Assembly: GCF_009800925.1 (NCBI RefSeq)
Contig: NZ_WOYF01000001.1
Coordinates: forward strand, 248,001 to 312,000
Direction: 5' to 3'
Length of the DNA: 64,000 nt
Source: Budvicia diplopodorum
GTDB taxonomy: Bacteria > Pseudomonadota > Gammaproteobacteria > Enterobacterales > Enterobacteriaceae
Below the pieces are notes generated by a model. The model was given only the letters and a program-made list of their open reading frames with translations. It did no database searches and was not told the origin of the DNA. Position numbers and translations under genes: made by a program. Below, one piece after another: positions 55,418 through 64,000 of the stretch; position 1 is the first letter of the stretch, and every line of letters starts with the position of its first letter.

Positions 55418-57196
55418 ATGTCCAATATGAATAAAACAAGACAGCGCGAGCTAACCCGTTGGTTACAGCTTCAGGGTTCGCTGGCGCAGCGTTGGTTAAG
55501 GTTATCCACCCTGCTTGGTCTCATCAGTGGATTATTAATTATCGGACAAGCCTGGCTCTTAGCCACCATCCTGCAAGCACTAATTATCGATAACGTCGCC
55601 AAAGTAACATTGAGCAATTATTTTATATTGATGATTGTTACCATTGCGTTGCGCGCCGCGCTAGCATGGCTCAGGGAGCGGGTTGGCTTTATGTATGGTG
55701 CCGCAATTCGCCAACGCATTCGCAAGCAGGTTCTTGATAAGCTTGAGCAGTTGGGCCCGAGCTGGATTCAGGGTAAACCAGCCGGCAGTTGGGCAACCAT
55801 GATCCTCGAACAGATTGAAGATATGCAGGACTTCTATTCGCGCTACCGGCCGCAGATGATGCTGGCCGTCATCATTCCATTACTGATTTTAGCGACCGTA
55901 TTTCCCATTAACTGGGCGGCGGGAATAATTTTGCTTACCACCGCGCCGCTAATTCCCGTTTTTATGGCTTTAGTGGGAATGGGAGCGGCAGACGCCAACC
56001 GGCGTAACTTTATTGCGCTGGCCCGGCTCAGCGGCAATTTTCTCGATCGGCTAAGAGGAATCGATACCCTGCGATTATTCCGTCGGGCAGATGCAGAAGC
56101 AGAGCAGATTCGCCACGCTTCGGAAGCTTTTCGCTCCCGCACCATGGACGTGCTTAGGCTGGCATTCTTATCCTCTGCCGTTTTAGAGTTTTTTGCCTCA
56201 GTCTCGATTGCCGTAGCCGCAGTCTATTTCGGTTTTTCTTATCTGGGCGAGCTCAATTTCGGCTCTTACGGTACCAGCGTAACGCTGTTTGCCGGTTTTT
56301 TAGTTCTGATATTAGCGCCAGAGTTTTTCCAACCTCTGCGCGATCTCGGTACCTATTACCATGCCAAAGCACAGGCCATTGGCGCGGCTGAATCACTATT
56401 GACTTTTCTTGAGGCAACGTCAGATAACGCTAACGGCGAAGAACGTCAGGCATTACCAAAATGTGACAGCGTCACGCTACAAGCAACTAACCTGATGGTC
56501 ATGGCGCCAAGTGGAAAAGTACTGAGCGGGCCGCTGAATTTTACGCTTCATCCCGGCCAGCGCATTGCCATTGTCGGCCACAGCGGCGCGGGTAAAAGTT
56601 CGCTGCTGAACCTGTTGCTCGGATTTATGCCTTATCAAGGGTCGATGACGATCAACGATCTCGAACTCCGTTCGATCGAACCCGCATCATGGCGCAATCA
56701 TTTGAGCTGGGTAGGCCAAAATCCTCAACTGCCGGAATTAACCCTACGGGCCAACATTACGCTGTCAAACCCCGATGCCAGTGACGAGCATATCCAACGG
56801 GCGGTTAGCCGAGCCTACGTTGATGAATTCTTAGCCTTGTTACCTGATGGGCTAGACACCGAAGTTGGCGATCATGCCGCTAGGTTATCCGTTGGTCAGG
56901 CGCAGCGGGTAGCCGTTGCCAGAGCCCTACTCTCACCCTGTCGCGTTTTGTTACTCGATGAGCCGACTGCAAGCTTAGATGCTAACAGCGAAAAGTTAGT
57001 GATGAGTGCGTTATCAGAAGCGGCGAGCCAACAAACAACCATTCTCGTCACTCACCGTCTGGAAGATATTAGTGGGTACGACCAAATTTGGGTGATGGAC
57101 AAAGGACAAATCGTTCAGCAAGGAGACTTTGCTACGTTATCTCAGTCGGCGGGCCCTTTTGCTGAACTATTGTCAAACCGAAGCGCGGAGATCTGA
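55418..57196 (+). CDS. cydD: Heterodimeric cysteine/glutathione ABC exporter subunit CydD
   Basis: Inner-membrane ABC half-transporter that with CydC exports reduced thiols (cysteine, glutathione) to the periplasm, needed for assembly of cytochrome bd. The 592-residue protein has six transmembrane helices in the first 330 residues. The NBD follows: Walker A GHSGAGKSS near residue 388, signature LSVGQAQRVAVARAL, Walker B LLLDEPTASLD. An inner start three codons later (MNKTRQRELTRW) matches the E. coli N-terminus better, and the true start is one of the two. Its stop overlaps the cydC start (TGATG). Confidence 0.95.
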   Translation: MSNMNKTRQRELTRWLQLQGSLAQRWLRLSTLLGLISGLLIIGQAWLLATILQALIIDNVAKVTLSNYFILMIVTIALRAALAWLRERVGFMYGAAIRQRIRKQVLDKLEQLGPSWIQGKPAGSWATMILEQIEDMQDFYSRYRPQMMLAVIIPLLILATVFPINWAAGIILLTTAPLIPVFMALVGMGAADANRRNFIALARLSGNFLDRLRGIDTLRLFRRADAEAEQIRHASEAFRSRTMDVLRLAFLSSAVLEFFASVSIAVAAVYFGFSYLGELNFGSYGTSVTLFAGFLVLILAPEFFQPLRDLGTYYHAKAQAIGAAESLLTFLEATSDNANGEERQALPKCDSVTLQATNLMVMAPSGKVLSGPLNFTLHPGQRIAIVGHSGAGKSSLLNLLLGFMPYQGSMTINDLELRSIEPASWRNHLSWVGQNPQLPELTLRANITLSNPDASDEHIQRAVSRAYVDEFLALLPDGLDTEVGDHAARLSVGQAQRVAVARALLSPCRVLLLDEPTASLDANSEKLVMSALSEAASQQTTILVTHRLEDISGYDQIWVMDKGQIVQQGDFATLSQSAGPFAELLSNRSAEI

Positions 57197-58917
57197 TGGT
57201 GAAAACACTACTTCCTTTTTTAGCGCTCTACCGCCGGCACTGGTTTTTGCTCTCGTTAGGCATTGTTTTAGCCATTATCACCATCTTGTCGAGCATCAGC
57301 CTATTAACGATTTCCGGCTGGTTCCTTGCCGGATCGGCACTGGCCGGTTTGGCGGGTATTCTAACGTTTAACTATATGCTACCGGCTGCTGGCGTTCGCG
57401 GATCGGCGATCGTCCGAACCGCAGGCCGGTATGCAGAACGAGTCGTAAGCCACGATGCCACATTCAGAGTGTTAGCTCATTTACGCGTATTTACCTTTAA
57501 AAAGCTACTGCCTCTGTCACCGGGAGGCATCGCCCGTTTCCGCCAATCTGAACTACTGAATCGGCTGGTAGCAGACGTTGAAACGCTGGACCATCTCTAT
57601 TTACGCCTGATATCGCCATTAATCAGTGCCATTGTGGTGATCGTCGTCGTCACCTTTGGCCTTAGCCTGTTAGACCTTTCCCTTGCTCTAACGCTGGGCG
57701 GAATTATGCTGTTTCTGGCGTTTGCCCTCCCGGCGATTTTCTATCGGGCGGGTAAACCTATCGGAGCCGATTTAACCGCCCTGCGCAGCGACTATCGCGG
57801 CCAACTCACATCATGGTTACAGGGTCAGGCAGAATTGGTTATTTTCGGAGCCCTACCGGCATTCCGCGCCAAGCTGGACGACATTGAGAAGCGTTGGTTA
57901 TTCCGCCAGAAGCAACAGGCATCTCTGGCCGGTAGTTCTCAATCGTTGATCATATTCTCATCCGGATTAACGTTTACTCTGATCCTCTGGCTGGCGGCAA
58001 ACGGCATTGGTGGCGATTCACATCCGGGAGCATTGATTGCGCTGTTCGTTTTTGTCTCTTTAGCCGCCTTTGAAGCGCTGGGACCGGTTGCCGGTGCCTT
58101 CCAGCATCTGGGGCACGTTATGGCATCGGCTAAGCGGGTCAATCAGTTGATTGAACAGCGGCCAGAAGTGACGTTCCCAGAGGGAAAAACAACCGGCTCA
58201 TTACAGGCCTCTTTGTCATTAGAAAACGTTAACTTCAGCTATGACAATCAGCCATTTCCCGCATTAAACGGCATCGGGCTACATATTTCTGCCGGTGAAC
58301 ATATTGCCCTGCTCGGTCGCACCGGGTGTGGAAAGTCTACGCTACTTCAACTACTGACGCGGGCATGGGATCCACAGCAAGGCATTATCAAACTGAATAA
58401 CATACCGCTGCCAGACTATGATGAAACCACGCTTAGAGAAATGACCGTGGTAGTCAGCCAGCGGGTGCACATTTTCAGTTCAACGTTAAGAGACAACATG
58501 CTGTTAGCGGCACCTGATGCCAGCGATAGCCAATTGGAAGAGGTTCTGACCAAGGTTGGTCTATCAGTACTGCTGGAACAAGATGGCCTCAACGCATGGA
58601 TTGGCGACGGCGGGCGTCAGATTTCCGGTGGAGAACAGCGAAGAATTGGCGTTGCCCGCGCCCTGCTGCACAAAGCACCATTGATTTTGCTCGATGAACC
58701 AACCGAAGGTTTGGACGCCGATACCGAAGGCCAAATTCTACGATTGCTCAAACAACATTGTCAGCACAAGACCGTGGTACTGGTCACTCACCGCTTAACA
58801 GGGCTAGAACGGATGAACCGAATTTACGTTATGGACGCCGGGCGGATCATAGAACAAGGCACGCATCAGGAGCTACTCAGCCTACAGGGCCAGTACTTCC
58901 GCTTCCATCAACGCTAA
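57196..58917 (+). CDS. cydC: Heterodimeric cysteine/glutathione ABC exporter subunit CydC
   Basis: Partner of CydD in the thiol exporter required for cytochrome bd oxidase and periplasmic redox balance. It has 573 residues, equal to E. coli. The transmembrane domain has six helices, with AAGVRGSAIVRTAGRYAERVVSHD near residue 60-85. The NBD shows Walker A GRTGCGKST near residue 374, signature ISGGEQRRIGVARAL, Walker B LILLDEPTEGLD. One-base overlap with cydD indicates coupled translation. Confidence 0.96.
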   Translation: MVKTLLPFLALYRRHWFLLSLGIVLAIITILSSISLLTISGWFLAGSALAGLAGILTFNYMLPAAGVRGSAIVRTAGRYAERVVSHDATFRVLAHLRVFTFKKLLPLSPGGIARFRQSELLNRLVADVETLDHLYLRLISPLISAIVVIVVVTFGLSLLDLSLALTLGGIMLFLAFALPAIFYRAGKPIGADLTALRSDYRGQLTSWLQGQAELVIFGALPAFRAKLDDIEKRWLFRQKQQASLAGSSQSLIIFSSGLTFTLILWLAANGIGGDSHPGALIALFVFVSLAAFEALGPVAGAFQHLGHVMASAKRVNQLIEQRPEVTFPEGKTTGSLQASLSLENVNFSYDNQPFPALNGIGLHISAGEHIALLGRTGCGKSTLLQLLTRAWDPQQGIIKLNNIPLPDYDETTLREMTVVVSQRVHIFSSTLRDNMLLAAPDASDSQLEEVLTKVGLSVLLEQDGLNAWIGDGGRQISGGEQRRIGVARALLHKAPLILLDEPTEGLDADTEGQILRLLKQHCQHKTVVLVTHRLTGLERMNRIYVMDAGRIIEQGTHQELLSLQGQYFRFHQR

Positions 58918-58926
58918 GTTTGGTCG

Positions 58927-58955
58927 GCTCAAGGGGGGATTCCTCTTGAGCGTTT
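58927..58955 (+). terminator. Terminator of cydDC
   Basis: GCTCAAGGGG (58927-58936) pairs with 58942-58951 (one wobble), with a 5-nt loop and then GTTT, 9 bp past the cydC stop codon. Confidence 0.6.
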
Positions 58956-58997
58956 AGCGCGACGGCCTGCTTTATTTATTTTCTACCGTAATCATGG

Positions 58998-59186
58998 TCA
59001 CAAACGGATAGCGCTGGGAAGGAATGCCTGTTGATAGGTATACATTGCCGAAATAGTACCGTCGAGATATAAAATTTCAGTGGTTTTAAGCCGCTCTGCG
59101 GCATATTGCGCAAACTCATAGAAATTCATCGGCCGGTTAGTCAGTAAAAAGTTGCCGCTCAGTTGGATACCTGCCTTCCACTGGCT
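58998..59186 (-). pseudogene. Remnant of a phosphodiester glycosidase (DUF2233) gene
   Basis: Leftward frame of 62 codons without a start codon, closed upstream by a TAA at 59187-59189. The peptide contains GIQLSGNFLLTNRPMNFYEF, then AQYAAERLKTTEILYLDGTISAMY, and ends QAFLPSAIRL. The NFYEFA...LYLDGTIS pattern resembles the C-terminal end of DUF2233/NAGPA-type phosphodiester glycosidases, which are usually about 250 residues. The N-terminal three quarters are missing, so this is a broken fragment. The assignment is by eye from a family motif. Confidence 0.6.
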
Positions 59187-59377
59187 TTAGAGAAAATCGC
59201 TGCCGCAAAGCCTGCTAAGTAACGTTAGCCGGTTTAGCAATGCCGATTATTCACGCGAATAACAATAATTATCACCGGCACGGATGGTATTACCTGCGCC
59301 GTTTGAAGATTGCAGGTATACTCTGCAATTAAGGAATCATCTTCGATGATAAATCTCTCTCAATAATCGATAGACCA

Positions 59378-60070
59378 ATGCCAATAACTCAATTACACCC
59401 GGAATCAATTGTTTTTCCACCGGTTGAATATGCGTTGAAAGAACCTAACGGTTTACTGGCGCTGGGTGGAGATCTCTCCCCTGAGCGATTAATGAGCGCC
59501 TATCAAAACGGAATTTTTCCTTGGTTCAGTCCTGACGACCCTATTTTATGGTGGTCTCCAGATCCCAGAGCGGTTCTAATACCACAAGAACTGCATATCA
59601 GCCGCAGTATGAAAAAATTTCTGCGTAAAACTCAGTTTCAGGTGACGATAAACTCTGCGTTTGAGGATGTTATTGTGGCCTGCTCTAATGAACGCAGCGA
59701 AGGTACGTGGATTGTACCCGATATCCAACGCTCGTATTTTCAGCTTCACCAACGAGGAATTGCTCATTCGGTCGAAGTATGGGAGGAAGATACGTTGGTC
59801 GGGGGGTTATATGGTGTCGGACAAGGATTAATTTTTTGCGGAGAATCCATGTTCAGCCGTCGGGATAATGCATCTAAATTTGCGCTATATGCTTTATGCC
59901 AGCATTTCGTCAATTACGGCGGAAAACTGATTGATTGCCAAATATTAAACGATCATACGGAATCATTAGGCGCGATAGAAATTCCGCGCTCTGATTATTT
60001 ACATTTTTTAAACAAACTCCAGCAGCAACAACTACCTAGAGAGTGCTGGTTACCGCAAAGGTTATTGTAA
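59378..60070 (+). CDS. aat: Leucyl/phenylalanyl-tRNA--protein transferase
   Basis: Adds Leu or Phe to proteins with N-terminal Lys or Arg, making them ClpS-ClpAP substrates (N-degron pathway). The 230-residue protein has the family core [45 protein letters not shown] in its first 70 residues, and [22 protein letters not shown] later. The N-terminus is a little shorter and more diverged than in E. coli (234). No strong Shine-Dalgarno is visible, so the exact start is less certain. clpS and clpA lie close by, on the other side of infA. Confidence 0.95.
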   Translation: MPITQLHPESIVFPPVEYALKEPNGLLALGGDLSPERLMSAYQNGIFPWFSPDDPILWWSPDPRAVLIPQELHISRSMKKFLRKTQFQVTINSAFEDVIVACSNERSEGTWIVPDIQRSYFQLHQRGIAHSVEVWEEDTLVGGLYGVGQGLIFCGESMFSRRDNASKFALYALCQHFVNYGGKLIDCQILNDHTESLGAIEIPRSDYLHFLNKLQQQQLPRECWLPQRLL

Positions 60071-60191
60071 AACGGTCTGAAAACAAGCAAATGGGGCCTG
60101 CGTAAATAGCAGAACTGAGTTTTCTTTACACTCAATCCTTTACTCTTTGCTTGTTTTTCGGCATTATCTTGCCGGTTAAAAACTAAGGTAG

Positions 60192-60428
<237 letters not shown>

Positions 60429-60480
60429 TAAACTGTTATTAGCGCATCGCTGCGCAATAGCCGGTGGAGTATAACTCCAG

Positions 60481-60511
60481 CGCCCTTACCTCCCGGCAAG
60501 GGCGTTTATTT
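60481..60511 (+). terminator. Rho-independent terminator of infA
   Basis: CGCCCTT (60481-60487) pairs exactly with 60498-60504 around a 10-nt loop and is followed by TTTATTT, about 55 bp past the infA stop codon. Confidence 0.75.
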
Positions 60512-60536
60512 AAGCTACGAAACGATTAAATTTAAC

Positions 60537-62819
60537 TTAATGTACGGCTTTCTCAATTTTAGGCTTTTTAGCACTTTCAAACTGATAGGCTAAATTACCC
60601 GCCTCCGCATCAAGCGCAACGCTGACTGACCCCCCGTTCACTAATGAGCCAAACAGTAGTTCGTTTGTCAGTGGTTTCTTCAAGTATTGCTGAATGGTTC
60701 TGGCCATCGGACGCGCGCCCATCGCTTTATCATAGCCTTTCTCAGCCAGCCAATGGCGAGCATCCTGACTGACTTCTAACGAAATGCCTTTAGCATCGAG
60801 CTGCGCCTGTAGTTCAACAATAAACTTATCAACCACCTGTTGAATCACTTCGGCAGAAAGATGGTTAAACCAAATAATGCCGTCTAAACGGTTGCGGAAC
60901 TCTGGGGTAAATAATTTCTTAATTTCGCCCATTGCATCGGTGGTGTTGTCTTGGTGTTTAAAGCCAATAGACTCACGCTGAGTTTCGCGCACGCCAGCAT
61001 TGGTGGTCATCACTAAGATGACGTTACGAAAATCAGCCTTGCGCCCGTTGTTATCGGTCAGGGTTCCGTTATCCATAACCTGCAGCAGTAGGTTGAATAC
61101 GTCCGGATGCGCTTTCTCTATTTCGTCTAATAACAGCACGGAATGAGGATGCTTGATCACCGAGTCAGTCAACAGACCACCTTGGTCAAATCCTACGTAC
61201 CCCGGAGGAGCACCAATCAAACGGCTAACCGTATGGCTCTCCATGTACTCTGACATATCAAAACGCAGTAGCTCGATGCCCAGCGCCTTTGCCAGCTGAA
61301 CTGTCACTTCTGTTTTACCAACGCCGGTCGGCCCGGCAAACAGGAATGAACCAACGGGTTTACGATCGTCACCCAGACCGGCACGGCTCATTTTGATTGA
61401 CTCAGTTAACGCTTCAATTGCCTTATCCTGACCAAAAATCATCATGCCAATGCGTTCAGACAACGTTTTAAGTACGTTACGATCGTCGGCTGAAACCGTT
61501 TTTTCTGGGATCCGCGCAATGCGCGATACGATCAGTTCGATATCGCTGACGTTAACCGTTTTCTTACGGCGACTGGCCGGTAACAAACGGCAGTAAGCCC
61601 CTGCTTCATCAATCACATCGATGGCTTTATCGGGCAAATGGCGATCGTTAATATATTTAACCGACAGCTCAACCGCAGCGCGAATAGCCTTCGCCGTATA
61701 ACGCACATCGTGATGGCTTTCATATTTAGATTTAAGCCCGGTCAGAATTTGCACCGTTTCTTCTGCCGTAGGCTCAGTAATATCAATCTTTTGGAACCGG
61801 CGAGCCAGCGCGCGGTCTTTCTCAAAGATATTGCTGAATTCCTGGTAGGTCGTTGATCCCATCACCCGAATTTTACCGTTAGACAACATCGGCTTAATCA
61901 GGTTAGCCACATCGACCTGACCGCCTGAAGCCGCTCCGGCACCAATAATAGTGTGGATTTCATCAATAAACAGAATGCTGTTCTTATCGGCTTCCAGCTG
62001 CTTTAACAGCGATTTGAAGCGCTTCTCGAAATCACCGCGATACTTGGTACCAGCCAGTAATGAACCGATATCCAATGAATATACGGTGCATTCAGCGACG
62101 GCATCAGGAACATCGCCCTGCACAATTCTCCACGCAAGGCCTTCCGCAATCGCGGTTTTACCCACCCCAGACTCACCGACCAAAAGCGGATTATTTTTAC
62201 GACGACGGCACAACACCTGAATCGTCCTTTCCAGCTCAACTTCCCGGCCAATCAGCGGATCGATACCGCCATTTTGCGCCAGTAGGTTTAAGTTTGAAGT
62301 GAAGTTATCCATCCGGTCTTCAGTGCTGGTCTGTTCATCTTCACTTGGAATAGCGCCCTGCGGGCCAGATTCATCGCTGAAACCGTCTTTTCGCGTTCCG
62401 TGAGAAATAAAATTCACGATATCTAAGCGGCTAACATCGTGCTTACGCAGTAAATAAGCAGCATGTGACTCTTGTTCACTGAAGATTGCTACCAGCACGT
62501 TTGCACCGCTGACTTCCGTCCGGCCTGATGACTGAACGTGGAAGACCGCCCGTTGTAAAACGCGTTGAAAACCTAACGTTGGCTGGGTGTCTTGTTCAGG
62601 GGTTCCTTCCGGCAATACGGGGGTATTCTGGTTAATGAACGATTCCAGTTCATGATGTATCGCCACAATATCAACCTGACAGGCGTCGAGTGCCTCTCTT
62701 GCAGCCGGATTGCTCAATAAAGCTAACAGTAAATGTTCTACTGTCAGATATTCATGACGCTGTTCTCTTGCCGTAGCAAAGGCCATGTTGAGACTGAGTT
62801 CCAGTTCTTGATTAAGCAT
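60537..62819 (-). CDS. clpA: ATP-dependent Clp protease ATP-binding subunit ClpA
   Basis: Hexameric unfoldase that feeds substrates into ClpP. It begins MLNQELELSLNMAFATAREQRHEYL, the N-domain that binds ClpS. In-frame residues upstream are not conserved. It has 760 residues, close to 758. Two AAA+ modules are visible: D1 Walker A GESGVGKT near residue 216 and D2 GPTGVGKTEVTVQL near 496, with Walker B motifs ILFIDEIHTI and VLLLDEIEKAHPD. The C-terminal IGL loop region is followed by MARTIQQYLKKPLTNELLFG. It is 24 bp downstream of clpS. Confidence 0.98.
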   Translation of the reverse strand: MLNQELELSLNMAFATAREQRHEYLTVEHLLLALLSNPAAREALDACQVDIVAIHHELESFINQNTPVLPEGTPEQDTQPTLGFQRVLQRAVFHVQSSGRTEVSGANVLVAIFSEQESHAAYLLRKHDVSRLDIVNFISHGTRKDGFSDESGPQGAIPSEDEQTSTEDRMDNFTSNLNLLAQNGGIDPLIGREVELERTIQVLCRRRKNNPLLVGESGVGKTAIAEGLAWRIVQGDVPDAVAECTVYSLDIGSLLAGTKYRGDFEKRFKSLLKQLEADKNSILFIDEIHTIIGAGAASGGQVDVANLIKPMLSNGKIRVMGSTTYQEFSNIFEKDRALARRFQKIDITEPTAEETVQILTGLKSKYESHHDVRYTAKAIRAAVELSVKYINDRHLPDKAIDVIDEAGAYCRLLPASRRKKTVNVSDIELIVSRIARIPEKTVSADDRNVLKTLSERIGMMIFGQDKAIEALTESIKMSRAGLGDDRKPVGSFLFAGPTGVGKTEVTVQLAKALGIELLRFDMSEYMESHTVSRLIGAPPGYVGFDQGGLLTDSVIKHPHSVLLLDEIEKAHPDVFNLLLQVMDNGTLTDNNGRKADFRNVILVMTTNAGVRETQRESIGFKHQDNTTDAMGEIKKLFTPEFRNRLDGIIWFNHLSAEVIQQVVDKFIVELQAQLDAKGISLEVSQDARHWLAEKGYDKAMGARPMARTIQQYLKKPLTNELLFGSLVNGGSVSVALDAEAGNLAYQFESAKKPKIEKAVH

Positions 62820-62843
62820 GGGCACCTCCACATAATTGCCTTT

Positions 62844-63167
62844 TCAGGCTTTTTCTAACGTACACAACAATGGGTGTTCATTTTCACGCGCATAGGTATT
62901 TATTTGCGTGACCTTAGTCTCTGCGACTTCGGCGGTAAACACGCCACATACTGCTTTACCATGGTAATGAACGGTCAACATTAACTGCGTAGCGCGTTCA
63001 ATATCATAGGAAAAAAACTTCTGCAGCACCTCAATCACAAACTCCATCGGCGTATAATCATCATTGTTCAGTATAACCTGATACATCGAAGGTGGCTGTT
63101 TGAGCGCTTCATCTAATTCGGCATCGGCTATCTCTTCAAAGCTTAGCCAATCATGTAATTTATTCAT
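62844..63167 (-). CDS. clpS: ATP-dependent Clp protease adaptor ClpS
   Basis: Adaptor that binds N-degron substrates (Leu, Phe, Tyr, Trp N-termini) and docks them on ClpA. I start it at [18 protein letters not shown] because E. coli ClpS starts at the same relative position (MGKTNDW). This gives 107 residues (106 in E. coli). A longer frame of 15 more codons exists. The motif [25 protein letters not shown] carries the acidic substrate-pocket residues, and [20 protein letters not shown] is conserved. The usual neighbour cspD is missing upstream. Confidence 0.95.
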   Translation of the reverse strand: MNKLHDWLSFEEIADAELDEALKQPPSMYQVILNNDDYTPMEFVIEVLQKFFSYDIERATQLMLTVHYHGKAVCGVFTAEVAETKVTQINTYARENEHPLLCTLEKA

Positions 63168-63681
63168 TTCTAAAGTGCCATTTTGATCTAACGCTTTCCG
63201 TATTCGGGACATCTATCAAATATTCTGCCTTAGTTACCATAATAATTGTTATTTAAATTTAATCGTAGCCTAAACTTAGCAATACTATTGCCACCGGCTT
63301 GATGCCAAAGTTGACAGTAACTGGAAAATATATACTTTAAAATCATAATGATAAATTCCAAGCATGATTAAATCATAGCTTAAAATAATACTTTTTCAGC
63401 AGTTTCATTTTTTATATTTTGACCCTGAAATATTATTTCCCTACTAATAATAAGGCTAATAAACTCAGGTTATTCAAATGACATCACCGGTATTTTTATC
63501 ATGTTCAGCGATTTTGATGGCGATAACAGCGTTTAATAACGGATCGCAATGAAAAACATGATTAAATATATGAGGGCAGCGGAGAATAAATCAACGCACT
63601 ATCGAAAATAATAATGCGTTAATCATCAATTGAACCGACGAAGTTGGGCTAATTTAATTGAGCTAATTTAGCTGTGCCAAT
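63168..63681. other. 514-bp region between clpS and an edge gene
   Basis: AT-rich stretch in the place where E. coli has cspD. I see no cspD homologue. A 24-codon frame (63478-63552) starts with ATG and encodes a hydrophobic peptide with a weak CAGGT site 6-8 bp upstream. It could be a small membrane peptide, but nothing else supports it. Confidence 0.5.
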
Positions 63682-64000
63682 TTAGTTAGCCCGACCTCTG
63701 GCAAGCCAGAGAATTCGAGAAAACATTTTTCTAAGCAATGGCGGTACGCTGTTCGTTCCCAGCTCGCCGGCACGCTCCGCCACTTCAATCGCCAAGTCGG
63801 GTTTAGAACTATGCTGAATCGCTTTGCTGATTATCTTGCGCATCGGCATGTGGATATTTACCGGTAAACCTGAGGCCTGATGGTAAACATCGCTAAATCC
63901 TTCCCGATACATAAAGTTTTCCATATCCAGCGCAGGAAGCTGAGTTAATCGTTCCCGATCGCCGTCAGGGGAACCGTTCAAAAATGAGCGCACGGTCTCT
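63682..64000 (-). CDS. Unrecognised protein, C-terminal part (gene runs off the right edge)
   Basis: The open frame continues through the window edge. The visible C-terminal 105 or so residues include ALDMENFMYREGFSDVYHQ, then GLPVNIHMPMRKIISKAIQH, and end in MFSRILWLARGRAN. A GTG at 63991-63993 could be read as a start, but it has no ribosome-binding site, so the gene probably continues rightward. I recognise no family or motif. Composition is ordinary, with a Lys/Arg-rich end. Its position after cspD-clpS would correspond to different genes in E. coli (macAB, ybjX), none of which it clearly matches. Confidence 0.6.
   Translation of the reverse strand, partial: ETVRSFLNGSPDGDRERLTQLPALDMENFMYREGFSDVYHQASGLPVNIHMPMRKIISKAIQHSSKPDLAIEVAERAGELGTNSVPPLLRKMFSRILWLARGRAN

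Larger units (their letters stand above)
58918..59377. other. 460-bp interval between cydC and aat
   Basis: Contains the cydC terminator, a decayed gene fragment on the minus strand (58998-59186) and the aat promoter region. In E. coli these two genes are nearly adjacent, so the interval is an insertion or residue of a lost gene. Confidence 0.7.

Noticed and set aside
60429-60536. tRNA-Ser (serW) expected between infA and clpA
   Set aside because: The gap contains only a terminator and a small hairpin. No cloverleaf or CCA end can be formed.

Overview
The window is a 64 kb chromosomal segment of a gammaproteobacterium of the order Enterobacterales. The gene order is largely collinear with Escherichia coli from aspC (left) to clpA (right), and the encoded proteins are close to the E. 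coli ones (MukB, RpsA, PflB, SerS, ClpA). MukBEF, the Tat-dependent LdtD/MepK pair and the focA-pflBA block all fit Enterobacterales. E. coli neighbours ycaQ, ycaL, serW and cspD are missing, and an aspartate racemase lies between serC and aroA. A Budviciaceae-type genome (Limnobaculum, Pragia, Budvicia) is a guess from these differences, not something the sequence proves. Apart from the dms locus and a few small insertions this is core genome. I saw no phage, IS element, CRISPR array, rRNA or tRNA gene.

Layout. 1-4.7 kb: aspartate aminotransferase (aspC), a glyoxalase II-like hydrolase (gloC), and two periplasmic murein enzymes (mepK, ldtD). 4.9-12.2 kb: the chromosome condensin operon cmoM-mukF-mukE-mukB. 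12.4-19.4 kb: envelope biogenesis, with elyC, ycaR-kdsB (Kdo activation), comEC-msbA-lpxK (lipid A) and their overlaps. 19.7-22.5 kb: cmk-rpsA-ihfB. 22.8-26.9 kb: aroA, a racemase, serC and a lipoprotein. 27-35.9 kb: periplasmic asparaginase (ansB), ycaO, the anaerobic formate block focA-pflB-pflA, a small Coa1-domain membrane protein and a GNAT acetyltransferase.

36-45.4 kb is the most unusual part, a leftward double DMSO/selenate-reductase locus: ynfE-like subunit, dmsB, dmsC, then dmsA, dmsB, dmsC, dmsD, napF. The two catalytic subunits differ clearly, but a 1,560-bp block covering the end of each catalytic gene plus all of dmsB and nearly all of dmsC is almost identical in both copies. 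Two molybdoenzymes with probably different substrates therefore use virtually the same iron-sulfur and membrane module. Upstream of this locus a strong Fur box overlaps a rightward promoter that drives only about 180 bp of non-coding DNA, ending at the serS terminator. This is a candidate iron-responsive small RNA.

45.8-53.7 kb: serS, rarA, lolA, ftsK and lrp, all leftward. 54.3-60.4 kb: trxB, the cydDC exporter needed for cytochrome bd assembly, a decayed fragment of a phosphodiester glycosidase-like gene, aat and infA. 60.5-63.2 kb: clpA and its adaptor clpS. Aat and ClpS-ClpA are consecutive parts of the N-degron pathway. The window ends in the 3' part of an unrecognised gene.

Together the region serves anaerobic and low-oxygen energy metabolism (focA-pfl, dms/ynf, ansB, cydDC), envelope construction, chromosome segregation (MukBEF, FtsK, IHF) and protein quality control.
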